Shown: positions 1 to 5,577, numbered from the stretch's first letter. The stretch: DNA of 8,335 nucleotides from a bacterium (GCA_009926645.1 RFOO01000032.1:1-8335); one strand, 5' to 3'. Notes: generated by a model not told the origin, from the sequence alone. Made by a program: numbers and translations.

Positions 1-603
1 GAAAGTACCACCACCTAAATCGTAAACGGCAATTTTCTCGTCACCCTTCTTATCGAGTCCGTAAGCCAATGAAGCAGCGGTTGGCTCGTTCACGATACGC
101 AAAACTTCTAGGCCAGCAATCGTCCCTGCATCTTTGGTCGCTTGGCGCTGCGAGTCATTAAAGTAAGCGGGAACCGTGATCACAGCTTGGGTCACTTTTT
201 CACCGAGATAAGCTTCCGCATCGGCCTTGAGTTTTGCTAAAACTTTGGCGGAAATTTCTTCAGGTGTAAAAACACGGGGCTTGCCCTCGACTTCACACTC
301 AATGGCTGCATCGCCATTCTTTCCTTCGACAACTTTGTAAGGAAGTTTAGCCGCAATGTTTTTCACCTCGGAAAACTTACGTCCGATTAAACGCTTAGCC
401 GAGAAGACAGTGTTCTTCGGATTGGTCACCGCTTGGCGCTTGGCCGCTTGACCGACTAAGACGTCACCATTTTTCGTGAAGGCTACAATCGAGGGAGTGG
501 TGCGGGCTCCTTCTGAATTGGCGATAACCACTGATTCTCCTGCTTCCAGAATGGCCATACAGGAATTGGTGGTGCCGAGGTCGATGCCGAGGATTTTACT
601 CAT
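1..603 (-). CDS. dnaK: Molecular chaperone DnaK (Hsp70), N-terminal 201 residues, cut by the window edge
   Basis: Hsp70 chaperone that binds exposed hydrophobic segments of client proteins in the cytoplasm in an ATP-driven cycle with DnaJ and GrpE. Reading the minus strand from ATG at 603 gives an unbroken frame to base 1. It starts MSKILGIDLGTTNSCMAILE, the diagnostic Hsp70 phosphate-1 motif with Asp8. Further landmarks are FSAKRLIGR with the catalytic lysine at residue 70, VITVPAYFNDSQRQATKDAG at 141-160, NEPTAASLAYG at 172-182 and the phosphate-2 motif VYDLGGGTF at 193-201, where the window ends. This is about half of the ATPase domain; the rest of that domain and the substrate-binding domain lie outside. 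No Shine-Dalgarno sequence precedes the start. The gene is divergent from hemB. No CIRCE operator is visible upstream, so HrcA control is not supported. Identification is secure. Confidence 0.98.
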   Translation of the reverse strand, partial: MSKILGIDLGTTNSCMAILEAGESVVIANSEGARTTPSIVAFTKNGDVLVGQAAKRQAVTNPKNTVFSAKRLIGRKFSEVKNIAAKLPYKVVEGKNGDAAIECEVEGKPRVFTPEEISAKVLAKLKADAEAYLGEKVTQAVITVPAYFNDSQRQATKDAGTIAGLEVLRIVNEPTAASLAYGLDKKGDEKIAVYDLGGGTF

Positions 604-631
604 AGTATTTTTAAGAATAGTTGAGTTGATG

Positions 632-649
632 TGGCAGGGCTTATGCCAA
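632..649 (-). promoter_or_regulatory. Sigma-54-like -24/-12 promoter element facing dnaK
   Basis: On the minus strand the bases read TTGGCATAAGCCCTGCCA. This matches the sigma-54 consensus YTGGCAC-N5-TTGCW at the -24 block (TTGGCA) and three of four bases at -12 (CTGC). The invariant GG and GC doublets (647-646 and 635-634) are exactly 10 nt apart, as required. Transcription would begin near base 622, giving a leader of about 20 nt before the dnaK ATG at 603. The same bases form a dyad, TGGCA-N7-TGCCA (632-636 with 644-648), so an operator is an alternative reading. No good sigma-70 -35/-10 pair was found for dnaK. One match of this quality can arise by chance. Confidence 0.4.
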
Positions 650-650
650 G

Positions 651-681
651 GGGAAATCTTTAAAATTCCCTTAAATTTTAA
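651..681. repeat. Two overlapping AT-rich inverted repeats in the dnaK-hemB spacer
   Basis: TTAAAATT at 660-667 is matched exactly by AATTTTAA at 674-681 with a 6-nt spacer. Overlapping it, GGGAA at 651-655 pairs with TTCCC at 666-670 around a 10-nt spacer. The pair lies just upstream of the sigma-54-like element as seen from dnaK. It could be a protein-binding site or simply AT-rich promoter DNA. The symmetry is seen directly; the function is unknown. Confidence 0.5.
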
Positions 682-690
682 CTTTTTAGA

Positions 691-718
691 TTGCCCCTGA
701 GCGGGAAATAAGGGGCAA
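691..718. repeat. Perfect 8-bp inverted repeat TTGCCCCT / AGGGGCAA
   Basis: TTGCCCCT at 691-698 is exactly complementary to AGGGGCAA at 711-718, with a 12-nt spacer. The length and GC content of the arms make chance less likely than for the AT-rich dyads beside it. It sits midway between the divergent dnaK and hemB starts, about 70 bp from the putative dnaK start site. An operator or activator site for either gene is plausible. There is no T-run on either side, so a terminator is not supported. Confidence 0.55.
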
Positions 719-720
719 AA

Positions 721-766
721 TGACAAAGTGTCCCACCACCTCTGGGTGGTTTACCTGTCACACTTT
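721..766. repeat. Nested hairpin-forming sequence upstream of hemB
   Basis: ACCACC at 735-740 pairs with GGTGGT at 745-750 across the 4-nt loop TCTG. Two alternative outer stems flank this hairpin: TGACA (721-725) with TGTCA (756-760), and AAAGTG (725-730) with CACTTT (761-766). They share base 725 and so compete. If the hemB transcript starts upstream of here, its leader could fold two ways. There is no U-run after the hairpin, so it is not a typical intrinsic terminator. A regulatory role is inference only. Confidence 0.45.
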
Positions 767-813
767 CCTTCTCCGTTGCCCTTTGGGGCGCTCTAACCTA
801 ACTCAATCGAACT

Positions 814-1818
814 ATGTCGGAACCACTCGACCTTCCCGTACGTCTCCGCCGCCTTCGCGCCTCGGCAGGCATTCGTGCGATGCTATCCGAAACCACAGTG
901 GAACCACGCCATCTTATCCAACCGCTCTTTGTGACCGAAGGCGAACAGCCCGAAGCGATTGCTTCTCTGCCAGGCATTTTCCGAATTCCGCTGGCACAAC
1001 TTGCTGCCAAGTGCGCTCAACTTCAGCTTCTCGGTATTCATGGAGTCGCCCTCTTTCCAAAAATTGAGGCAAGTCGTAAAACCGCCGAAGGAGCTGAGGC
1101 TTGGAATCCCAACTCCCTCGCCCTTCGCGCCATTCGTGAAGTAAAATTTAAATGTCCTGGTATCGTCATCTTTGCTGACATTGCCCTCGATCCTTACACC
1201 ACACACGGTCACGACGGAATTTTGAACGGAGCTGGAACGGATGTAGACAATGATCGCACCGTTGAAGCCCTCGTTAAAATGTCACTGCTCACGGCACAAG
1301 CAGGCGCAGATTTTGTGGCACCCTCAGATATGATGGATGGTCGAGTCGCAGCCATCCGCCAAGCACTCGATGCGAATGGTCGAACGCAGACGGGCATTCT
1401 CGCTTATTCAGCCAAATTTGCTTCAGCTTTTTACGGTCCTTTCCGCGATGCCGTTGGAAGTACTTTATCCAATGGGAAAACCCTATCTAAAGCGACCTAT
1501 CAAATGAATCCGGCAAACCGTCGCGAAGCGATACGCGAAGCTTTGATTGATGCTGCCGAGGGTGCGGATCTACTGATGGTCAAACCAGCGGGATCCTATT
1601 TAGACATCATCCGCGATGTTCGTGAATCCTCCGCTTTACCAATTGCAGCCTATCAAGTATCCGGCGAATACGCACAGCTCCACGCGGCTGCGGAAAAAGG
1701 CTGGCTGCAACTACGCGCTGTGCGCGACGAATCACTTCTGGCCATCCGACGTGCGGGAGCGGATGTGATTCTGACCTACTTTGCCGAAGCTTTTGCCAAA
1801 GATTACCACGCTCGGTAA
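814..1818 (+). CDS. hemB: Delta-aminolevulinic acid dehydratase (porphobilinogen synthase), Mg-type
   Basis: Condenses two 5-aminolevulinate molecules into porphobilinogen, the first pyrrole of heme and other tetrapyrroles; cytoplasmic. The 334-residue length is normal for the family. The N-terminus RLRRLRASAGIRAML and EPRHLIQPLFV are typical. The two Schiff-base lysines are K201 (YSAKFASAFYGPF) and K257 (VKPAGSYLDIIR). MDGRVAAIR at 174-182 and YQVSGEY at 280-286 are further signatures. The metal loop reads DIALDPYTTHGHDG (122-135). It has aspartates where zinc-dependent enzymes have a cysteine cluster, so the protein belongs to the Mg-responsive class without catalytic zinc. The start is the first ATG in frame and gives the family N-terminus; no Shine-Dalgarno sequence is present. 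The next gene follows 6 bp after the stop, so co-transcription is likely. Confidence 0.98.
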   Translation: MSEPLDLPVRLRRLRASAGIRAMLSETTVEPRHLIQPLFVTEGEQPEAIASLPGIFRIPLAQLAAKCAQLQLLGIHGVALFPKIEASRKTAEGAEAWNPNSLALRAIREVKFKCPGIVIFADIALDPYTTHGHDGILNGAGTDVDNDRTVEALVKMSLLTAQAGADFVAPSDMMDGRVAAIRQALDANGRTQTGILAYSAKFASAFYGPFRDAVGSTLSNGKTLSKATYQMNPANRREAIREALIDAAEGADLLMVKPAGSYLDIIRDVRESSALPIAAYQVSGEYAQLHAAAEKGWLQLRAVRDESLLAIRRAGADVILTYFAEAFAKDYHAR

Positions 1819-1824
1819 GTTTTC

Positions 1825-2082
1825 ATGACTGCTCCACAAAACCACCCGCGCGACCCGCTTCATGGTGTTACGCTGGAAAAGGTGCTTCTTTATCTAGTCG
1901 AAAAACATGGTTGGGAAGAAATGGGACGTCGTATCCCTATCCGTTGTTTTCTCTACAATCCTTCGCTTAAATCGAGTCTGACTTTTCTCCGCAAAACTCC
2001 TTGGGCACGTCAAAAGGTCGAGGCTTGGTATTGCGTGGATCGTCGGGGAGGCTTTGGCAGTGGACCCAGTCCTGCGGAATAA
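1825..2082 (+). CDS. VF530-family (DUF2132) putative DNA-binding protein
   Basis: An 85-residue protein that closely resembles the VF530 family, named after a Vibrio fischeri protein of known structure and described as DNA-binding; its cellular role is not established. Family hallmarks are DPLHGVTLEKVLLYLVEKHGWEEMG (10-34), IPIRCFLYNPSLKSSLTFLRKTPWAR (37-62) and VEAWYC (65-70). The last 15 residues are Gly/Ser/Pro-rich and look disordered. There is no signal peptide or membrane segment. It starts 6 bp after the hemB stop and has no Shine-Dalgarno sequence, so it is probably made from the hemB transcript, but nothing in it suggests a part in heme synthesis. Such proteins are usually found as lone small genes beside unrelated housekeeping genes. 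Confidence 0.88.
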   Translation: MTAPQNHPRDPLHGVTLEKVLLYLVEKHGWEEMGRRIPIRCFLYNPSLKSSLTFLRKTPWARQKVEAWYCVDRRGGFGSGPSPAE

Positions 2083-2140
2083 TATTCAGTCGCTTCTCCT
2101 TGCCCAAACCACTGTCCTTTGCCTTAACTAAACTTTTCTT

Positions 2141-3235
2141 ATGCATCTGAAAATCGCGATTCTCCCTGGCGACTACATCGGCCCCGAAGTCATGGCTGTG
2201 GCAGTTCCTGTTCTTGAAGCGGTCTTAAAACGCTCGGGACACACCGTCGAGCACTCGACCCATCCGGTCGGTGGCGCTGGAATTGATCTGCATGGGAAAG
2301 CCCTACCCGATTCAACTTTAGAAGCCTGTCGTCAGGCCGATGCGATTTTATTTGGCTCGGTCGGTGGACCGAAATGGGAAAAACTTCCTCCCCAAGAACA
2401 ACCCGAGCGAGCTTCGCTCCTGCCCCTTCGTAAACATTTCCGTCTCTACGCAAATGTGCGTCCAGGATTGTTGCTCAAGAATTTAATTGATACCTCTCCC
2501 ATTCGTCCCGAGCGCATTCCTCAAGGTGTTGATATGGTCTGCATTCGTGAGTTGACGGGTGGACTTTATTTCGGCGCCAAATCCACCAAGCCTTGCGACA
2601 ACGGTGACATTGAAGCGATTGATACGATGGTTTATCGTAAATCGGAAATCGAACGAATCACTGATGTCGCCATTGCTACCGCCCGCGGTCGACGCAAACA
2701 CATCACTCTGGTGGATAAAGCCAATGTCCTCGAAACTTCTGTCTTGTGGCGTAAAGTCGTGAGCGAACGCATCAAGACAACCGCTCCAGATATCACCTTG
2801 GCCACAATGTATATCGACAATGCGGCAATGCAGTTGGTACTTCGCCCGGCCCAATTCGACGTCGTGCTCACCGAAAACATGTTTGGAGATATTTTATCCG
2901 ATGAAATGGCTGTGATTTGCGGATCATTAGGCATGATGGCCTCCGCTTCTTTAGGCATGGACATCAATCGACATGGCAAAGGTTATGGTCTTTACGAGCC
3001 TTCGGGTGGCACCGCTCCCGACATCGCTGGCCAGGATAAAGCAAACCCCTGCGCACAAGTACTCTCCGTCGCCCTCATGCTCCGTCATTCGTTCGGATTG
3101 GAAGCCGAAGCCAAAGCAATTGAAAATGCGGTGGAAAAAACCATCGCTGAGGGCATTCGCACAGCCGACATTGCTGGTGGCGGTAAAGCCGTAGGCACGC
3201 AAGCGATGGGACAAGCGATTCTAGCACGTCTTTAA
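2141..3235 (+). CDS. leuB: 3-isopropylmalate dehydrogenase (leucine biosynthesis)
   Basis: NAD-dependent oxidative decarboxylase that converts 3-isopropylmalate to 2-oxoisocaproate in leucine synthesis; cytoplasmic, usually a homodimer. The 364 residues cover the whole family. Substrate arginines lie in LLPLRKHFRLYANVRP (93-108) and in the LeuB-specific RELTGGLYFG (136-145, with Y143). The catalytic lysine is K193 (VDKANVL), and the metal aspartates are D226 (YIDNA), D250 and D254 (FGDILSDE). The cofactor loop EPSGGTAPDIAGQ (286-298) resembles the enterobacterial LeuB form and argues against isocitrate or tartrate dehydrogenases. One oddity: the usual GDGIGPEV near the N-terminus reads GDYIGPEV, with Tyr12 replacing Gly. 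The neighbouring leucine genes (leuA, leuC, leuD) are absent here. The stop overlaps the next start in TAATG, so the following gene is translationally coupled. Confidence 0.96.
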   Translation: MHLKIAILPGDYIGPEVMAVAVPVLEAVLKRSGHTVEHSTHPVGGAGIDLHGKALPDSTLEACRQADAILFGSVGGPKWEKLPPQEQPERASLLPLRKHFRLYANVRPGLLLKNLIDTSPIRPERIPQGVDMVCIRELTGGLYFGAKSTKPCDNGDIEAIDTMVYRKSEIERITDVAIATARGRRKHITLVDKANVLETSVLWRKVVSERIKTTAPDITLATMYIDNAAMQLVLRPAQFDVVLTENMFGDILSDEMAVICGSLGMMASASLGMDINRHGKGYGLYEPSGGTAPDIAGQDKANPCAQVLSVALMLRHSFGLEAEAKAIENAVEKTIAEGIRTADIAGGGKAVGTQAMGQAILARL

Positions 3236-3534
3236 TGGATGACGAAGCCGCCAGACTACGCGCCGCAGAAAGACGTCGCGAAGCGGTTTGCAGTCCATTC
3301 ATGCGCATCCCACGTTTTCCGGTCGATGTCGCCCGCGAGCTGCTCGACGCTGGCTATTATCGCATCGACCAATTGGCTGGACGATCCGCCGAATCACTAA
3401 TCGCTGAAATTTCTCAGAAAAATAAAACTGCGGTAGCACCCCATTTTTTACCGGCTCTACGCATGGCTGTCTATTTTTCCGAAACCCCTAGTCCGGATCC
3501 ACATAAATTATTTTTGGATGAGTGGGAGGGATAA
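3235..3534 (+). CDS. Small helix-hairpin-helix protein, Cdd1-like (pathogenicity-locus family)
   Basis: A 99-residue soluble protein. After a charged, Arg/Glu-rich helix (about 1-20), residues 23-60 (MRIPRFPVDVARELLDAGYY, then RIDQLAGRSAESLIAEIS) have the pattern of a helix-hairpin-helix unit. The tail ALRMAVYFSETPSPDPHKLFLDEW (74-97) resembles the end of the Cdd1 family, where an xLRxAVYFA-type helix is followed by a short acidic end. Cdd1 proteins are small, widely distributed and of unknown role despite the 'pathogenicity locus' name; the fold suggests nucleic-acid binding. The ATG shares its A with the leuB stop (TAATG), indicating translation by terminating ribosomes. The family call rests on remembered sequence pattern and is moderate; the reading frame itself is convincing. 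Confidence 0.72.
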   Translation: MDDEAARLRAAERRREAVCSPFMRIPRFPVDVARELLDAGYYRIDQLAGRSAESLIAEISQKNKTAVAPHFLPALRMAVYFSETPSPDPHKLFLDEWEG

Positions 3535-3582
3535 ATAAAGGCACAGGGACTGGCAAACGTGATAAAGAAAAGGGTCGGGAAT

Positions 3583-3610
3583 TTGCCTATACCTCGATTT
3601 TAATTAAATT
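3583..3610 (+). promoter_or_regulatory. Possible promoter for the LON-domain gene, implying a leaderless transcript
   Basis: TTGCCT at 3583-3588 resembles a -35 element, and TAAATT at 3605-3610 (four of six matches) lies 16 nt downstream as a -10. Initiation 6-7 nt later would fall at the ATG at 3617, leaving no leader. The region is AT-rich and includes the 10-bp palindrome TTTAATTAAA (3599-3608). The 82-bp gap to the gene before supports a separate promoter, but the match is weak. Confidence 0.3.
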
Positions 3611-3616
3611 TCAGTC

Positions 3617-4270
3617 ATGCCCATCACCGTAGTGGTTCCAGTCATGACGCTCGGTAACTGTGTCTTACTACCACAGCAATTACTTCCCTTGCGCATCTTT
3701 GAACCTCGCTATCGGCAAATGCTCAAAGACGCCTTGGCGGGAAATCGCATGTTCGCCCTTTCGCAACTCGATGAAAGTAAACAGGGACCCGATGAAGAAG
3801 AACCACCCTGCCCCTTCACCTGCGTCGGTCGCATCGCTGGACATATCGAATGCGAAGATGGCACATCACACCTCATTCTCGAGGGTATGCGTCGCGCAAA
3901 AGTAATTAAGGTGCAGAGAAAAACACCCTACCCTTGTTTGGAAATTGCTCCCGTGGCTGAAGAGTCCTGGGAGGACTCCGTCAATGCAATGCGCGAAATT
4001 GCACGCGTGCTCGCTTACTCGGAAAAATTGGTGGCGGATTTTGGCAATGAGGCCGAGCCACTCATCAATCGATTGCGCGGTTTATCCAACCAACCCGGGG
4101 CACTCGCCGATGCGGCCGCTGGACACCTCATTCCAGAAACCGAGATTCGGCGCACTCTTCTCGAGTGCCTTTCCCCTGGTAAACGACTTAAAATGGTCGC
4201 CGATCAGCTATCTCGCATGGATGCGGAGAGAACCATCAGCGAACGAGACTTCCCTTCAGGCCTTAATTAG
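3617..4270 (+). CDS. Stand-alone LON substrate-binding domain protein
   Basis: A 217-residue protein matching only the N-terminal substrate-recognition domain of Lon protease. There is no AAA+ module (no Walker A) and no Ser-Lys protease domain, so it is not a truncated Lon in any visible sense; the frame ends cleanly and the length suits the stand-alone family. Typical features are VVPVMTLGNCVLLPQQLLPL (6-25) with RIFEPRYRQMLKDAL (26-40), GRIAGHIECEDGTSHLILEG (71-90) followed by MRRAK, and the C-terminal helical bundle around LLECLSPGKRLKMVADQL (181-198). Relatives are called peptidase S16 lon domain proteins; their function is uncertain, perhaps protein binding in quality control. No signal peptide or membrane segment is present. 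No Shine-Dalgarno sequence precedes the ATG. It lies before the fur-suf operon on the same strand but has its own spacer. Confidence 0.93.
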   Translation: MPITVVVPVMTLGNCVLLPQQLLPLRIFEPRYRQMLKDALAGNRMFALSQLDESKQGPDEEEPPCPFTCVGRIAGHIECEDGTSHLILEGMRRAKVIKVQRKTPYPCLEIAPVAEESWEDSVNAMREIARVLAYSEKLVADFGNEAEPLINRLRGLSNQPGALADAAAGHLIPETEIRRTLLECLSPGKRLKMVADQLSRMDAERTISERDFPSGLN

Positions 4271-4314
4271 GCTCGGGAAAACATCTTAAAGGTCAAAATT
4301 CGCCAACCCAGCCA

Positions 4315-4343
4315 ATGACGGGGTTTCTCTTGCAATTTAGAAT
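4315..4343 (+). promoter_or_regulatory. Sigma-70-type promoter of the fur-sufCBD operon
   Basis: ATGACG at 4315-4320 (four of six to TTGACA) is followed after exactly 17 nt by TAGAAT at 4338-4343 (five of six to TATAAT). Transcription would start near base 4350, about 19 nt before the ATG at 4369. The -10 lies inside the dyad described at 4336-4352, a usual arrangement for a repressor-controlled promoter. It also shows that the in-frame ATG at 4315 is part of the promoter and not a start codon. Confidence 0.62.
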
Positions 4344-4352
4344 CATTCCAAA
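4336..4352. promoter_or_regulatory. Fur/PerR-type operator (7-1-7 dyad) over the -10 element
   Basis: The bases read TTTAGAATCATTCCAAA, a 17-bp dyad centred on C4344 in which seven of eight pairs match. The inner 15 bases agree with the PerR box TTATAATNATTATAA at 11 of 14 positions, and the 7-1-7 layout is the general Fur-family operator design. It covers the TAGAAT hexamer, so binding would block RNA polymerase. Since the first gene encodes a Fur-family protein, negative autoregulation together with sufCBD is the simplest reading. Confidence 0.62.
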
Positions 4353-4368
4353 CAAAGTCCACATCCCC

Positions 4369-4812
4369 ATGGACACACATCTCACCGAACTACAAAGGGA
4401 TAACTTACAAGAAGCCCTTTCTAAGGCGGGCCAAAAACTCACCACCCAAAGAGAAATCGTCTATTCAGTACTCCTAACCAAGCGCGACCATCCTTCGGTC
4501 GATGAAGTTTACCAGCGCGCACGCGAATCCATGCCTGGGCTCTCTTTAGCTACCGTTTATAACTGCTTAGAAACTTTCGTGAGTTGCGGGTTAGTTCGTC
4601 AAGTTAACCACGAACGTGAATCAACCCGCTACTGCCCTAATCTCCTACCTCACGCCCACTTTCGCGATGAAGCAACCGGACGGGTCCATGACATCGAACT
4701 TCCTCCTGAAATCCTCCAAACCTTAAAATCCCTTTTACCCAGTGGATTTCAAACTGACTCCATTGAGATCAGTTTCCACGGACGCACACAAACGAATCCA
4801 AAAACAAACTAA
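4369..4812 (+). CDS. Fur-family transcriptional regulator (Irr/PerR-like, no structural zinc motifs), first gene of the suf operon
   Basis: A winged-helix metalloregulator of 147 residues from the ATG at 4369. The frame stays open to an ATG at 4315, but those 18 extra codons are the promoter and operator and add a hydrophobic stretch unlike Fur proteins. Residues 24-28 (LTTQR), 41-48 (HPSVDEVY) and 59-67 (SLATVYNCL, recognition helix) are classic. Aligned without gaps to B. subtilis PerR as I remember it, the metal ligands H37, H91, H93 and D104 are kept as H41, H95, H97 and D108, but D85 is replaced by C89. Both CxxC pairs that hold structural zinc are missing: HAHFRDEATGRVHDI stands where HxH..CxxCG is expected, and the C-terminus has none. 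That loss is shared with Irr. C89 is followed by P90. Regulation of suf genes by iron, heme or peroxide is likely; the signal cannot be fixed from sequence. sufC follows after 6 bp. Confidence 0.9.
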   Translation: MDTHLTELQRDNLQEALSKAGQKLTTQREIVYSVLLTKRDHPSVDEVYQRARESMPGLSLATVYNCLETFVSCGLVRQVNHERESTRYCPNLLPHAHFRDEATGRVHDIELPPEILQTLKSLLPSGFQTDSIEISFHGRTQTNPKTN

Positions 4813-4818
4813 AACTTT

Positions 4819-5577
4819 ATGGCCGACTCCCTTATTATCAAAAATCTGAACGCCTCAATCGGCGACAGACAAATTCTGAAAAACTTTTCGCTCACCATCC
4901 CTAAAGGCGAAGTGCATGCCATCATGGGTCCGAATGGCACGGGAAAGAGCACCCTGGCCAAAGTTTTAGCAGGGCACCCCGACTACACCGTTCAATCAGG
5001 AGAAGCCACCCTAGATGGACAGCCTATCCTCGGCCAAGAGCCTGATAGCATTGCTCGGGCTGGCCTATTCCTCGCCTTCCAATACCCGAGCGAAATCCCC
5101 GGCGTAACCATCGCCAATTTCATTCGCGCAGCCCTCATCGCCCGCCAGGAAAAAGGAGCCCCCTTCGATGCCAAAGCGTATTACGCAGAACTGTACGCCA
5201 AGATGGATGCACTAAAAATGGATCGCAAATTCACCTCACGGTTTGTGAATGAAGGCTTCTCCGGTGGAGAAAAAAAGCGCTGCGAAATTCTGCAGATGAT
5301 GATGCTAAAACCTAAGTATGCGGTTCTGGATGAAACCGACTCAGGCTTGGATATCGACGCACTGCGTATCGTTTCCGAAGGCGTGAATCACATGCGTGGA
5401 CCCTCCATCGGTTGCCTCGTCATTACTCACTATCAACGCCTCTTAGAATACATCGTGCCCGACCGCGTGCATATTATGTATGATGGCCACATCGTGCATA
5501 GTGGCGGCAAAGAATTAGCCGTCGAATTGGAAGCTAAAGGTTATGATTGGGTCAAAAAAGAACTCGCTTCTGCCTAA
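4819..5577 (+). CDS. sufC: Fe-S cluster assembly ATPase SufC
   Basis: Cytoplasmic ABC-type ATPase with no membrane partner. It binds SufB and SufD and uses ATP hydrolysis to remodel the complex while an iron-sulfur cluster is built. The 252 residues are full length for the family. Walker A is GPNGTGKST (37-45), the Q-loop glutamine is Q88 (FQYP, typical of SufC), the ABC signature is FSGGEKKR (147-154), Walker B plus D-loop is AVLDETDSGLDIDAL (168-182) with catalytic E172, and the switch histidine is H204 (VITHYQRLL). The phrase DSGLDIDAL separates SufC from ordinary transporter ATPases; Thr at 173 replaces the more usual Ile. It lies between the regulator and sufB with 6-bp gaps on both sides, so one operon is clear. 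No Shine-Dalgarno sequence is visible. Confidence 0.98.
   Translation: MADSLIIKNLNASIGDRQILKNFSLTIPKGEVHAIMGPNGTGKSTLAKVLAGHPDYTVQSGEATLDGQPILGQEPDSIARAGLFLAFQYPSEIPGVTIANFIRAALIARQEKGAPFDAKAYYAELYAKMDALKMDRKFTSRFVNEGFSGGEKKRCEILQMMMLKPKYAVLDETDSGLDIDALRIVSEGVNHMRGPSIGCLVITHYQRLLEYIVPDRVHIMYDGHIVHSGGKELAVELEAKGYDWVKKELASA

Noticed and set aside
476..700. Forward open frame of 74 codons opposite the dnaK start
   Set aside because: It runs antisense to the invariant first residues of DnaK and into the promoter region; its apparent sequence is the mirror of dnaK.
735..750. Hairpin as an intrinsic terminator
   Set aside because: Only three T follow on the plus strand and no T-run on the other; the stem is 6 bp. 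It does not fit a terminator between divergent genes.
604..813. CIRCE (HrcA) operator upstream of dnaK
   Set aside because: I looked for TTAGCACTC-N9-GAGTGCTAA on both strands and found nothing close.
720..1067. Forward open frame of 115 codons overlapping the start of hemB
   Set aside because: It is out of frame with hemB over most of its length, its product is Ser/Arg/Thr-rich with no recognisable pattern, and hemB is certain.
883..1212. Minus-strand open frame of 109 codons inside hemB
   Set aside because: Antisense shadow of a clear conserved gene; the product has no family features.
2483..2854. Minus-strand open frame of 123 codons inside leuB, plus a second one at 2632-2979
   Set aside because: Both are antisense to well-conserved leuB codons and show no domain or start signal.
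3599..3608. TTTAATTAAA palindrome as an operator
   Set aside because: A pure A/T 10-bp palindrome in an AT-rich promoter is expected by chance; there is no second copy nearby.
4315..4368. Upstream in-frame ATG that would extend the Fur-like protein by 18 residues
   Set aside because: The stretch holds a 17-nt-spaced -35/-10 pair and a Fur-type dyad, and the added residues do not resemble a Fur N-terminus. The ATG at 4369 gives the normal length.
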